From Henricia sp. BOLD:AAB3569 (taxonomy: Eukaryota; Echinodermata; Asteroidea; Spinulosida; Echinasteridae): a stretch of 64,000 nucleotides of DNA. The stretch covers positions 2,046,001-2,110,000 of the forward strand of contig JBBELK010000096.1 in NCBI GenBank assembly GCA_037783545.1, written 5' to 3'. This document shows, one piece after another, positions 1 to 10,484 of the stretch. A program made the translations under genes and the position numbers. Position 1 is the first letter of the stretch. Every line of letters begins with the position of its first letter. The notes beneath the pieces were generated by a model. It saw only the letters and a program-made list of their open reading frames with translations, was not told the origin of the DNA and ran no database searches.

Positions 1-1163
1 CCAGTATATGAATTAGGAAAAGTTACAGAAATACTGGGTCATGTGGAGTGTTCAAAAGAAAACATTAAGATTACAAAATATTAGACCTTACAGACAACAG
101 ACAAAGACAAGGACAAAACAAATAAAGACAGGGACACTAATGACAGACAAAGACAAGGACAAGACAAATAAATACTATAATAAATTGTAAGAACATTGAC
201 AACCAGCATGTAAATATCTGGAAATAAAATTAAAATCCTTAGTTGTAACTGTTTAGTAATACAAATTTATAATTCCTTTTAAATATACCAATGCTTTTTG
301 AATTTTTTAAATGTTCCGACAGAGAATTCCACAGCTTGGGTCCTGCATATTTAAGAGTTCTTTGAGCCAGTGAAGTACGAGTGTATGGTAAATGATAATT
401 AGAGGCTTGGCGAGTAAAATGAGAATGTACATTATAATTGAGAGTAAACAGCGCTCTAATAGATGATGGTAAAGAATGTAAATTTAACTGAAACATGAGG
501 GTCCCAAGCTGATGATAATACATATCCACGACCTTTAATGTTTTACACCCAATAAATAAAGGATCTGAATGAGCATAAAAATCTACAAAATTTATCACAG
601 GAAGGGCTCTTTTTTGTAATAGCAGAAGCCTATTTAGTTAAATTACCAGCAGAACATTTTCCCCAGACCAATAGACCATAATTTAGATAGGACACTACCA
701 GGGTATTATACAAGGTCAATAGTACTGATTGGGGAACAAGGTTCTTAATTCTATTAATAACACCGATATTACGAGCTATAATTTTACATAAATAATCTAC
801 ATGATTTTTCCAAGTGAGGCCAGAATCAATAAATAATCCAAGAAATTTTGTACATTCTGTCCTATTGATAATACTATTATTAAGAATAATATCACCAGGA
901 AGATCATTGGCAGTATTACTAAACAACATATAATTACATTTACCAATATTTAGGGAGAGTTTATTAACCCTAAACCATTTTGAGATTAAATTGAGTTCTT
1001 GATTAACAATATTGGAAAGAGCAGTCAAATCATTATGTGATATAAATAAATTAGAATCATCAGCAAACAAAATAAATGAAAACACATCAGATGAATTAAC
1101 AAAATCATTGATGTATAGATAAGAAACAATAAGGGACGTACCCAAGATTGACCCTTTGGGAAT
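1..1163 (-). mobile_element. 5'-truncated non-LTR retrotransposon (LINE), 3' part
   Basis: The minus strand carries the C-terminal half of a LINE reverse transcriptase, then a 3' region at 1-238. The coding match begins inside the reverse transcriptase at about 1163, directly after an in-frame TAA, and unrelated sequence lies upstream, so this is a 5'-truncated copy, the usual state of dead LINEs. The region 90-180 holds short direct repeats built on gacaaagacaaggacaa. The 3' end may lie outside the window. Confidence 0.8.
239..1163 (-). pseudogene. Reverse transcriptase fragment (CR1/L2/Rex1-like), frameshifted
   Basis: Reading down the minus strand from 1163, the frame begins KGSILG and continues through YINDF to the catalytic box FADDSNLF, the hallmark of the non-LTR reverse transcriptase palm. 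After the thumb-like LNYGLLVWG segment (near 660) the frame hits a TAG at about 638-640. A one-base shift restores the family pattern LLLLQKRAL and continues to 239 with KYAGPKLWNSL, typical of the conserved C-terminal tail of CR1/L2/jockey-type ORF2. The upstream fingers, the endonuclease domain and ORF1 are absent. With a frameshift and truncation it cannot be active. The family assignment is by motif recall only; Rex1, CR1 and L2 cannot be told apart here. Confidence 0.82.
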
Positions 1164-1373
1164 TTAATTAAATTTATAACAATTTAAAACAATGTAACGG
1201 TACAATCTGGACGATTCCAAGATTTTGGGTATCAGGCTATAAATAGTTTCATTATGTAATAATGTACGACTAACTAATTTTTTGACAAAATTAAAACCTC
1301 CCAGATATACATGTAAATGTTTAAAAATCATACTTCTCGGGCGACAGACAAAAAAAGGAACATAGTTAGTCAC

Positions 1374-1969
1374 ACGAATGTGGTCACGTGACGTCTGACT
1401 GTCACGTTCCTACATAATCATGATAATGCCGTATTCCACTCGTGCTCGCGGGATAACTAATATTATCTTCAAGCAAAATTGATGCACTAATAACACGCGC
1501 ACTCTGCAAGTAATACATGTACTCCGCGCATATGCGTAGGGACACAGTTATCTTGGAATACCATGGTGCATTACCGGTACGCAGAGTGCAATATGAGAAT
1601 CGGAAGAATATTATGAAACATTATCACACTGTTGGTTGCCATGGATCCACCAATCAAAACGACGGATTCAAGTTTGCTTGAAGATATATTCAGTTATCAA
1701 CTTTTGAAGTTATACAGGGTGTATCAGAAAAAGTAGACACTCATAAAATTGTAGATAAAATGAAAATTGTAGTATTTTTAGAAAATTGGCTCACAAGTAT
1801 TGAAATATCGGTAGACATAGGTTTCGAGTTTTCATTAACGTCGTCATCATGTTGGGAATTTCACACCTGGCTGAACAGGGGCTAGTTTTGTAAACAAAGC
1901 TAAAATTAACTTGCGCATAAAAATGGAAGATGCAAAACAGGATCAAGGAGCACGAGAGGTCAATTTGAC
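1374..1969. other. No gene recognised
   Basis: I see no coding frame or known repeat boundary here. At about 1716 there is tacagggtgtatcag, similar to the terminal repeats of some mariner-type MITEs, but no matching opposite end was found. Confidence 0.3.
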
Positions 1970-2011
1970 ATGTCCTTTTTTTGCTATCAGCTTATCAGAA
2001 AGTATAGCTTT

Positions 2012-2625
2012 ACAGAAAGTGTGTACCTTGAAGGGGCATCGAGGCCAACTCAGCAGGGCATGAGGCTATTGGCCTTGGTAGCCTTGGTTAATGTCAAGGC
2101 CTGGTATAGGGTATGCTGGCCAAGTTGGCTTCAGAAAGTGTATATCTTGAAGGGGCATCGAGGCCAACTCAGCAGGGCATGAGGCCAACTCAGCTGGGCA
2201 TAAGGCCATTGGCTTTGGTAGCCTTGGTTAATGTCAAAGCCTGGGATTGAACCCTTTCGAACACGTGCGAATATGCCATTTTGGGAGTCAAATAATGCTG
2301 AGTCATTGTGGAAGCAATGTGCGTGCGCCTTGTGTGTGTCTCTGGTGGGCGTAACGCGGTTTAGTTCACCAATGGGAGCCTCTTCATAGCGCGTTACGCG
2401 CGCTATGGACACACACAACGCGCACGCACATTGCTTCCACAACGACGCAGCATTGTTTTACTCCCAAAATGACGTCATTGGCACGAGCTCAATAGGGCAT
2501 GATGGCCAAGTTGGCTTCAGAAAGTGTATCTTGAAGGGGCATCGGGGCCAACTCAGCAGGGAATGAGGCCATTGGCCTTGGTGACTTTGGTTAATGTCAA
2601 AGCCTGGATTGGTTGCATTTCTGTC
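2012..2625 (+). repeat. Three local copies of a ~100-bp repeat
   Basis: The block running from gttggcttcagaaagtg through aaggggcatcg and ccaactcagcaggg to the phrase gttaatgtcaaagcctgg occurs at about 2012-2108, 2123-2248 (with a small internal duplication) and 2510-2612, all in the same orientation. The MITE at 2277-2471 separates copies two and three. These are direct, imperfect copies without coding character. Confidence 0.75.
2277..2471. mobile_element. MITE with ~60-bp terminal inverted repeats
   Basis: The first ~65 bases, from cattttgggagt through gtggaagcaatgtgcgtgcg to ttgtgtgtgtc, return in reverse complement at the right end with only a few mismatches. The whole is about 195 bp, non-coding and able to fold into one long hairpin. 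A related partial copy lies at 17936-18052, which supports a dispersed family. No target duplication was identified with confidence. Confidence 0.8.
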
Positions 2626-2660
2626 ACAGTTGCTAAATTTTGTTCATTATGTATTCACAG

Positions 2661-2756
2661 ATTGGAGATGGAGCCCACAGACTGTGGAGCTTCACACTAC
2701 ACACTACAAAAATGGACGTGTACGGTGTTGCCGTGGATACTGAAAACACAGGAGAG
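2661..2756 (+). CDS. Candidate internal exon, unidentified gene
   Basis: A pyrimidine-containing acceptor (gtattcacag) precedes 96 bases, exactly 32 codons in phase 0, followed by a strong donor gtgagt. The open frame starts IGDGAHRLWSF and ends with VAVDTENTGE, and its composition looks protein-like. I do not recognise the family. The frame, the two splice signals and the lack of repeat similarity support an exon; the lack of a recognised homologue or neighbouring exon keeps the call modest. It could belong to the same transcript as the candidate terminal exon at 8011-8117, but nothing in the sequence proves this. Confidence 0.4.
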
Positions 2757-2788
2757 GTGAGTTTTTGGCCATCATTCCAATTTTATTA

Positions 2789-2940
2789 CAGTGGAAATTC
2801 GCTATAATGAACACCAAAAAGAACATTCAGCTACAGTGAACATTGCTCATGGCTCCCAATCATTTGTTCGCGTCAAACGCCACCAAAACAAACACTTGTA
2901 TGGTTCAGATACGATGCCCATTTATGGTGACTTTCCACTG
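2789..2940. mobile_element. Pogo/Tigger-like MITE (CAGTGGAAA ends, TA target)
   Basis: The element starts CAGTGGAAATTCGC and ends in the reverse complement of CAGTGGAAAGTCACC, is 152 bp long, and is flanked on both sides by TA. TA target duplication and CAGTGGAAA-type termini are characteristic of pogo/Tigger-type members of Tc1/mariner. It has no coding capacity, so it is a non-autonomous copy. Confidence 0.75.
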
Positions 2941-3224
2941 TATTAAAACTTGTCTAGCTTCCGCTTATAGGCATGCATGGGTAGGGCTTCCTCAAAGATG
3001 ATATAGCAGCAAAAGTGCAAGATAGCCCACCCATGCGAAATCAATTCAATAAAGTGAAGTATGTAAAGGCACCATTTTAGTAATAAGCAAACTAGACGCG
3101 CCTTGTGTCTGTTTGACATGCCTGTCGTAGTGTAATCTGTGTCGCGGCGAATAGTTACAGCGGCATCCACACTTGGGATGAGAGAAAAGTCGTAAGGGCT
3201 TTATCGGGATTCCAACCTGACACC

Positions 3225-5030
3225 TGTGACTCACTGGGCAGAAGCTCTACCATCTGAGCTATAAGGCACAGTGGTATACTCCCTCAGATTTTCCCCAAGA
3301 CCTCTGACTCACCAGACAGACACTCCACCAGCTGCTGAGCTATAAGGCACAGTACCGGTAGTATACTCCCTCAGGTTTCCCCCAAGACCTACATTGTATG
3401 ACACACCAGGCAGATGCTCTACCAGCTGAGCTATAAGGCTCAGTGGTATACTCCGTCAGGTTTTCCCCAAGACCTCTGACACACCAGGCAGATGCTCTAC
3501 CAGCTGAGCTATAAGGCAAAGTGGTATACTCCCTCAGATTTTCCCCAAGACCTCTGACACACCGGGCAGATACTCTACCAGCTGAGCTATAAGGCACAGT
3601 GATATACTCCCTCAGATTTTCCCCAAGACCTCTAACTCACCAGACAGACGCTCTACCAGCTGAGCTATAAGGCACAGTGGTACACTCCCTCAGATTTTCC
3701 CCAAGACCTCTGACACACCAGGCAGACACTCCACCAGCTGTTGAGCTATAAGGCACAGTACCGGTAGTATACTCCCTCAGGTTTCCCCCAAGACCTATGA
3801 CACACCAGGCAGATGCTCTACCAGCTGAGCTATAAGGCTCAGTGGTATACTCCGTCAGGTTTTCCCCAAGACCTCTGACACACCAGGCAGATGCTCTACC
3901 AGCTGAGCTATAAGGCAAAGTGGTATACTCCCTCAGATTTTCCCCAAGACCTCTGACACACCGGGCAGATACTCTACCAGCTGAGCTATAAGGCACAGTG
4001 GTATACTCCCTCAGATTTTCCCCAAGACCTCTAACTCACCAGACAGACGCTCTACCAGCTGAGCTATAAGGCACAGTGGTATACTCCCTCATATTTTCCT
4101 TAAGACCTTTTACACACCAGGCAGATGCTCTACCAGCTGAGCTATAAGGCACAGTAGTACATGTATACACCCTCAGATTTTCCCCAAGACCTCTGACACA
4201 CCAGGCAGATGCTCTACCAGCTGAGCTATAAGGCACAGTGGTATACTCCTTCAGGTTTTCCCCAAGACCTCTGACACACCGGGCAGATGCTCTACCAGCT
4301 GAGCTATAAGGCACAGTGGTATACTCCCTCAGGTTTTCCTTAAGACCTCTGACACACCGGGCAGATGCTCTACCAGCTGAGCTATAATGCACAGTGGTAT
4401 ACTCCCTCAGGTTTTCCCCAAGACCTCTGATACACCGGGCAGATGCTCTACCAGCTGAGCTATAAGGCACAGTGGTATACTCCCTCAGGTTTTCTCCAAG
4501 ACCTCTAACACACCAGGCAGATGCTCTACCAGCTGAGCTATAAGGCAAAGTGGTATACTCCCTCAGGTTTTCCCCAAGACCTCTGATACACCGGGCAGAT
4601 GCTCTACCAGCTGAGCTATAAGGCACAGTGGTATACTCCCTCAGGTTTTCTCCAAGACCTCTGACACACCAGGCAGATGCTCTACCGGCTGAGCTATAAG
4701 GCAAAGTGGTATACTCCCTCAGATTTTCCCCAAGACCTCTGACACACCGGGCAGATACTCTACCAGCTGACCTATAAGGCCTCTGACACACCGGGCAGAT
4801 ACTCTACCAGCCGAGCTATAAGGCACAGTGGTATACTCCCTCAGAATTTCCCCAAGACCTCTGACACACCGGGCAGATACTCTACCAGCTGACCTATAAG
4901 GCCTCTGACACACCGGGCAGATACTCTACCAGCTGAGCTATAAGGCACAGTAGTACATGTATACACCCTCAGATTTTCCTTAAGACCTCTGACACACCAG
5001 GCAGATGCTCTACCAGCTGAGCTATAACAG
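3225..5030 (-). repeat. Tandem array of tRNA-like (box A) units, ~78 bp each
   Basis: About 24 head-to-tail units of roughly 78 bp fill this stretch. On the minus strand each unit carries TAGCTCAGCTGGTAGAGC, which is the D-arm and internal promoter box A of a tRNA, followed by TCTGCCTGG and a degenerate T-arm region. Only the unit at the low-coordinate end has a box-B-like GGTTGGAATCC (3207-3217), so most units are half-tRNAs. A ~406-bp higher-order repeat (segments near 3321 and 3727) shows later block duplication. A solitary related unit with both boxes lies at 18243-18318, pointing to a tRNA-derived SINE as the source. Because 78 is a multiple of three, the array stays open as a repetitive 26-residue peptide; I do not regard it as coding. 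Confidence 0.9.
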
Positions 5031-6605
5031 ACCTTCATTTTTAAGGAGCGCGATCGCGCAGGCGCTCCTACCGCGCTCCTCGTAATTTTCGGGGAGCGTA
5101 AAAAATAGCGCTCCTCAAAAAATAATGGGACCATCAATGACCAAGTGTCCGAACGCCAATGCTGTACGGTGCGACTAAAATGGTCGCATTGGCGCCTAAA
5201 AATGCTCACATGCGACCAGTGATTAAATTCTTATCGCAGTGAACGATTTCCCCTGTATCGCATCGCAAAATGCGACGCGTTTTTGACAATCTGCGACGCA
5301 CTTTTCAAAGTGCATCGCAGTTTTTGACTTAATTTATTGATGCAATTTGCGACACATTTTTTTTTTAACATTTTGTCCTTATTCTTGCACTTCCAGATAG
5401 TTTTGTAAATGTTAGTGAGAAATGAAAAAACGAAAATGGAAAACTGACCAGACTGACGTATCGCCACGGCGCGCGGCGGCTTACGACACGTGCATATCGG
5501 CACGATAGGCCTACGCTGAAATTCCGGTCCGACACGCATGAAAAAGTAAAGAATTTACATAAATTATGTTTCGTGAAAAAAAGAACCACGGAGAGAACTG
5601 ATAAAAAAAAAATACTTCGATCACTGCTTCTGGATTGCACGATCGAGCGGCAAAAAACAGCTCCCGATTACGGTCCTCGGCCAGCGGCCCGGTCCGATAG
5701 CGGTGCTAATCCGCACGTGCATGCAGTGATACGTTCTCTGTGCACAAAAACCTGCGAAGAGCATATGCGCGCATGTGAACACAGTAAATCAAGTCAGCAG
5801 CTTGATATCTTATGCTGCCGATCACCGTTTTGTTAACTTAAACATCATTGGCCAGAATTTAGTAGCAACAAGTCATATTATTTTTACCAGCCAATCAGCA
5901 TGCGTTTTACAACACGATTGCTTTCTTGCAAAACATAGGCCTAGTTGTGTATGCATGTGCATGGAGATCTATATCAGCTCAGCTGGACCGTCGAGTCGTA
6001 CCATACAGCAAGGATCGTACCGTGATTTTCATGATCGTTGTTTCGTAATCTTTTTTTTTCGTGCATCCAGGCATGGAGGAATGATCACAGCGATCGTGTT
6101 TTGGTTGATCGTCATTTTTGTGGAAAACATCGTCCACTCTCATGGACAAAGTGTAAAAATGTGTTGGAGAATGCTTTAGGCCTAGTTTTTAAAAAAGAAA
6201 AATTCTGATGAGCTTCTCAAGAGTCTTACTCTTACTGTGCAGACTGCAAGTATTAACAATCCTTTTTCCAGTTTTAATGTGCTATTCAGAGACTACATGT
6301 ACTGAAATAAAACATGTGGTAATTCGGGTAATCTTTCATTAAATTTAAAATGTGAATATTAACAACATTGTTATGGTCTTTAAAATAACTCGCAAAAGAA
6401 GCCTTTGTATGCAGCGTTTAATCATCCATTTTGAATTTGCTATACAAAAATACTGGATTGCTAAACAAAATTTAAAAATTGCTACGCAAAAAACAAATTG
6501 CATAGCAAATCTGCTATACAATATTTCAGAACGAAATCGTTCACTGTATCGCCATTGGCGATCACAAAATTTGCACCTTAGTCGCCCAAGGTGGGCATCG
6601 GTGAT
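5031..6605. other. No gene recognised; CpG- and AT-mixed spacer
   Basis: This stretch has several short self-similar phrases: gcgctcct words near 5047-5120, tgcgac words at 5200-5360, and caaattgcta/ttgcta words at 6430-6530. A pyrimidine-rich tract and cag at 6050-6070 is followed by a short open frame with a hydrophobic segment (ITAIVFWLIVIFVENIV), but no donor or homologue supports an exon. Confidence 0.3.
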
Positions 6606-6612
6606 GTTAAAG

Positions 6613-6648
6613 AGCAGAACACTGGATTGTACAATCCAGTGTTCTGCT
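6613..6648. repeat. Perfect 36-bp palindrome
   Basis: The left half agcagaacactggattgt is followed immediately by its exact reverse complement with no spacer. It may be the centre of a decayed fold-back element, since the flanking bases also pair imperfectly. Confidence 0.9.
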
Positions 6649-6649
6649 G

Positions 6650-8010
6650 TTGTTAATATACTTGCGGCATGCAAACGACGATTGCGCATTGCATTTCGCC
6701 ACGTGCAACACACGGCCACAGCTTGGGTCTGCATTGTGTCCAACACAGCTTGTGTGCAATATACGTGCATACATTGTAGACATACACCTCAAGACCAGGG
6801 AATTTTGAAACTCCAGTTGCCCTTTGTCAGCAGTTATTCTGATTCCAGACATACGGTATGCTTCAACCATGGAGGTACATGTAGGAAGACCTCCATGCTT
6901 CAACCTGTGAACAAGCAGCCAGGACAGCTACCACAATTAAGTTATACCGGTACAACCTAACCAACTGTTTTTTTGTCTACAGTCTTTCAGAGGTAAGATG
7001 GGTTCATTTTCATTTTAATTATTTAGAAATGTGAAAAACTTCCTTTATTTATTTATTTATGTATGGACATCATCAGGAAGGAAAAACATTCCTACACGCT
7101 CCTTGCATTTTGACAACATTTGCATGGAGGTGCATATGTAGAAAAAGTTTATATGTATATACAGTGTATTTCATAAGTTGGTGTAAAACACCTTCATATG
7201 GACTACATACCGGTAGTTAATTCTGGCTCAAGTTTTTGATATTTTATGATTAGACTTACATTTACAATTTACAATCTAGAAAAATCAAATTCCTCTAGTA
7301 CACCATGTACGTGTAAAATAAGTTCATGAAGCTCAAGTAACTAATATGTTAACTGTTAGGCATACACATGTACACGTACTCCTTTTCCCCCTGTGGTTTG
7401 AGGACATTTTGCCAATCTGTTTTACATGTAGTACTTTAGTGTTCAAAACGCCATTGCATATGCTGCTACAGATTGTGCAGTTCTACCATGGGAAAACCTG
7501 TAGTCTCCCACCTATAATGAAGGTCACCTTAACCAATACTTCAGTGCATGCAAGGATTGGAGCTGCAATGCAAAGAATTTTTATTGCCCAATAGGGACTT
7601 GACCAATTGACCACTGGCAGGCTGCACTGTTGAAGGCCAACTTGTTTGTGTTCTTTCTATCCCAACAAGAATTAAACTTATATGTACAACATCTAAATAG
7701 TCTGTCTATTGAATTAGATGTAGAAATAGTTGCAAGGCCTATATTTTACTAATTAACAGACGTGTCACATGGGAAAGTAGCATTCATGGGAAAGTAGCAT
7801 TCACCTCTTTGGATTCTTGGAAGGAAGTGTGCCATATAAAAGGTTCACGATTTGTATTTAAACGAGGGCATGTTTATCTATTTTTTTATTTAACTTCTCT
7901 TCAACTCTAAGAACTTTTGCAAACTTATGTTAACCAAACTGAAATATAAAACTGGCTATGGGATGAAGTCATTACATTTTGTAATTATTCATGTTTTTTT
8001 CGCCCCCCAG
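6650..8010. other. No gene recognised
   Basis: Low-complexity non-coding sequence with a small hairpin at about 6868-6897 (catggaggt/acctccatg), a TTTA run near 7048, and a 19-bp tandem duplication of catgggaaagtagcattca near 7768-7805. No exon signals with a convincing frame apart from the acceptor at 8010. Confidence 0.3.
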
Positions 8011-8117
8011 GCACAGAGCATCCACTTGTGTATGACACTGACACAATTAAGGAAGAGAGAAGAACCTGCAGATCTCACTTGGCACGTAGCTACCCATCTA
8101 GCTTCACCGTGATGTGA
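8011..8117 (+). CDS. Candidate terminal exon, unidentified gene
   Basis: A polypyrimidine tract and acceptor (ttttttcgccccccag) ends at 8010. In the frame beginning ACA at 8013 the exon reads TEHPLVYDTDTIKEERR and continues to SYPSSFTVM with a TGA at 8115-8117. The charged and hydrophobic pattern is protein-like. The other two frames are less convincing, though one stays open to 8112. I do not recognise the family. No clear polyadenylation signal was seen close by. It may be the last exon of a gene upstream of NAGS, possibly with the exon at 2661-2756. Confidence 0.35.
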
Positions 8118-8414
8118 TCAAGAGAGCAGCTTGGACCGAGTTTGGAAATTAATTTCCACTGTAATATATCACATTTATGTCTTTTGGTATCGTTTCAGAT
8201 CCCTGTTTGATGACTGCTTATAAAGGATTCACAGTTGAATCTCAATAACAGCATCATTAATATATATTAACATTCTGTTATTTACAAGGGAATATTTTGG
8301 TCCCAATTCATTCATTGTTTTTATTCCTCTTAATACATGGTTCCTGATATAACAAGGTAATTTACATACATGTAGTCCCAAAGGACCTCTTATTAATAAG
8401 GTCCTACTGTTTTT

Positions 8415-8850
8415 TCTTGCCGATGCCTCTTTGATGCCTCTTTGATCCCTCTTTGATGACTCTTTGATGACTCTTTGATGACCATTTCATTACCATTTGA
8501 TGCCTGAACAACACTGATGACTCTTTGATGACCATTTGATGCCTGAACAACACTGATGACCATTCGATGACCGTTTGATGCCTGAACAACACTGATGACT
8601 CTTTGATGACTCTTTGATGACTCTTTGATGACTCTTTTGATCAGTCATTAGTAGACATCATCAGGCATCATGTGAGTTCAGGCATCAGAGTCATCGAATT
8701 GTCATCAGTTGACATCATTAGGCATCAAAAAGGCATCACTAGTAGTATACTCACATGAATTGGCATCAAGCAGTCATCAAAGAGTCATCAGTGGGGATGA
8801 CTTCTGATGCCCCAAATCATATCTGATGACTCTTTGATGCCCTTTTGTTT
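8415..8850. repeat. TTTGATGACTC minisatellite with inverted half
   Basis: From 8415 to about 8640 the plus strand repeats ctctttgatgac and tttgatgcctgaacaac in irregular order; from about 8645 to 8800 the same words appear in reverse complement (gtcatcaaagagtcatc, ggcatca). The block is a large imperfect palindrome made of minisatellite, followed by more direct copies to 8850 and scattered ones to 9005. Confidence 0.8.
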
Positions 8851-9014
8851 CAAACAGTAATTATTGTGACCTCAATTCCAGCATTTTTAATGACTGTTCA
8901 TGACTAAACTCCTTATAGTTCTTTATTTTGGTGGTTCCAATTGCTGCCCTTTTGATGCCTTTGATGCCTTTTCTGAAGTGATGCTAGTTCTGATGACCAA
9001 ATGATGACTGATTT

Positions 9015-9863
9015 TTCTATACATGCTGGTGAAAGTCTGCCATAGGGCCTATGTCTGTATCTAATTTACTAACGATTCAGCTTGGTTTGATGGGCATTGT
9101 TGTTGGTAAGTGTAAAAACTGAGATTTTCGTTTTCGTTGAACGTTGACCTCCAATTGACCCAAGAAGGAAGGGTCAGATGAAAATGCCCACACAAAGAAA
9201 ATTGTAGGACAGAATGTCATCTATAAACCTGCCAAATACGAAGATCCTGGGTCACGTGGTTTTCGAGACGGAAGCATTTTAAAATATGCATATTTTGGTT
9301 TTTTTGGGGGTGTAATTTGATACTTGATGACGTCACGATGACGTCACGCTTGATGCCATCATATAATATTATAAACGCTGGTGAAAGTCTGCCATAGGAC
9401 CTATGCCTGTACTTAGTTTTTTAAAGATTCAGATTGGTTTGATGGGCATTGTTGCTCAATAAGTGCAAAAATTTAGATTTTCGTTTTCGTTGAACTTTGA
9501 CCTCAAATTGACCCCAGAAGGAAGGGTCAGATGAAAATGCCCACACAAAGAAAATTGTAGGCCATGATCTTATCTATAAACCTGCCAAATACGAAAATCA
9601 TGGGTCACGTGGTTTTCCAGACGGAAGCATTTTAAAACATGCATATTTTAGTCATTTTTGGGTTGGAATTTGATACCCGATGACGTCACAATGACGTCAC
9701 ACTTGTATGCACACCTTCACATTGGGGTTGATGTTCCTACAAAGTTTCAAGTTGATAGCTTGAACCGTTTTGAAGAAAAGCTCTGGAAACGTTTGAGTGG
9801 AAAAATAAAAGACAAAGAAATCGTACAATAGTAATAGGTGATCGGAATGAGTTCCGATCACCT
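9015..9863. repeat. Left arm of a large inverted repeat, with internal ~355-bp tandem
   Basis: The phrase gctggtgaaagtctgccat occurs twice (near 9025 and 9380) and the sequence between is a ~355-bp direct duplication. The arm ends at the 28-bp palindrome aggtgatcgg...ccgatcacct (9836-9863). The whole arm returns in inverted orientation at 10485-11345. Repeated TGACGTCA words occur in each sub-unit. The left boundary is not clear and this copy looks truncated. Confidence 0.8.
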
Positions 9864-9952
9864 AATAACTCGTAGAATTATGTAAAAATAGTTCTGTAGC
9901 TTGTCCTTCATATTACCCATCATATAAAATCACTCATAACATGTATTTGCAT

Positions 9953-10037
9953 ACACTCCTTTAGCAGTGCTTTGCGCGCGCCACTTTAGTTTGCCCGCTC
10001 CAACCACTGCTAAACTTCGCCGCAAATCCTGCGAAAC
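9953..10037 (-). repeat. GC-rich repeat, inverted partner at 14221-14302
   Basis: A nearly exact reverse-complement match to 14221-14302, including tttagcagtg, gcgcgcgccactttag and cactgctaaa. The two copies face each other across 4.2 kb. Both outer ends meet a TA dinucleotide next to CACTCCTTTAGCAG, so they could be the termini of one TA-flanked element or two separate insertions. Confidence 0.75.
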
Positions 10038-10149
10038 GCGTGGGTGTGACGTCACCCAAGACCGAGCCTGGATAACACTTGCCATGATTGGCTAGATTCT
10101 GTCACCTGACGTTGGTTCTGTCACATGACCTGCATCTGACACAGTAAAG

Positions 10150-10255
10150 ATGGCTGCGCCCAGGTACGTCAACACTAACGTTGCTTTGCCCACTGTCGCG
10201 TCGACTTTTTTTGTCATTATTTCGTCCTGGTTGTTGTTTAGTGTGGTTTTACACA
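10150..10255 (+). CDS. Possible first exon of an unidentified gene
   Basis: An ATG preceded by aaag opens MAAPRYVNTNVALPTV and runs 35 codons plus one base through a strongly hydrophobic segment (FFVIISSWLLFSVV) to a consensus donor gtaagt at 10256. An earlier donor, gtacgt at 10163, would leave only the first few codons. Upstream, 10040-10149 is CpG-bearing with a TGACGTCA word and attggct, as in animal promoters. It lies in the 620-bp spacer between two repeat arms and so may be host sequence. The downstream partner exon is unknown. NAGS precursors begin with a mitochondrial leader, not an obvious membrane anchor, so I do not assign it to NAGS. Confidence 0.2.
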
Positions 10256-10484
10256 GTAAGTATTTGTTTCACGGACATCACTAATCCTTCATCGTGATCA
10301 TGTACATCCCTATAGAAAGGTGGGGAAATCACATTTTTCAAGCTCTTTTACCGCGAAATCATGTGTGTATGATCATGGAGGTAGGAAAAGTGATTAGGGT
10401 AGCGCTGGAGATGAAGAATGGGTATTTTTTTCATATACATTAAACACGGATTTGGGTAAATTTATATGTTGGAATAAGCTTATT

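Noticed and set aside
1164..1373. Upstream part of the LINE coding region
   Set aside because: The minus-strand frame there shows no reverse-transcriptase pattern, and an in-frame stop precedes the match, so the element is truncated at about 1163.
3225..5030. CRISPR-like array
   Set aside because: The repeats are contiguous without distinct spacers, are tRNA-derived and sit in an animal genome.
3225..5030. Cluster of functional tRNA genes
   Set aside because: Units lack a proper T-arm/box B and acceptor pairing, and no T-run terminators follow.
3340..5209. Long minus-strand open frames (up to 251 residues) with a 26-residue repeat
   Set aside because: They are the translation of the 78-bp tRNA-like tandem unit. 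The unit length is a multiple of three and lacks stops, so the frame stays open by arithmetic.
6352..6960. 202-residue plus-strand open frame
   Set aside because: It runs across a perfect palindrome and hairpins, has an overlapping minus-strand frame of similar length, and shows no domain-like pattern.
10150..10255. First exon of NAGS
   Set aside because: The encoded segment is a hydrophobic membrane-type stretch, not a mitochondrial leader, and the required kinase-domain part between it and 16431 was not found.
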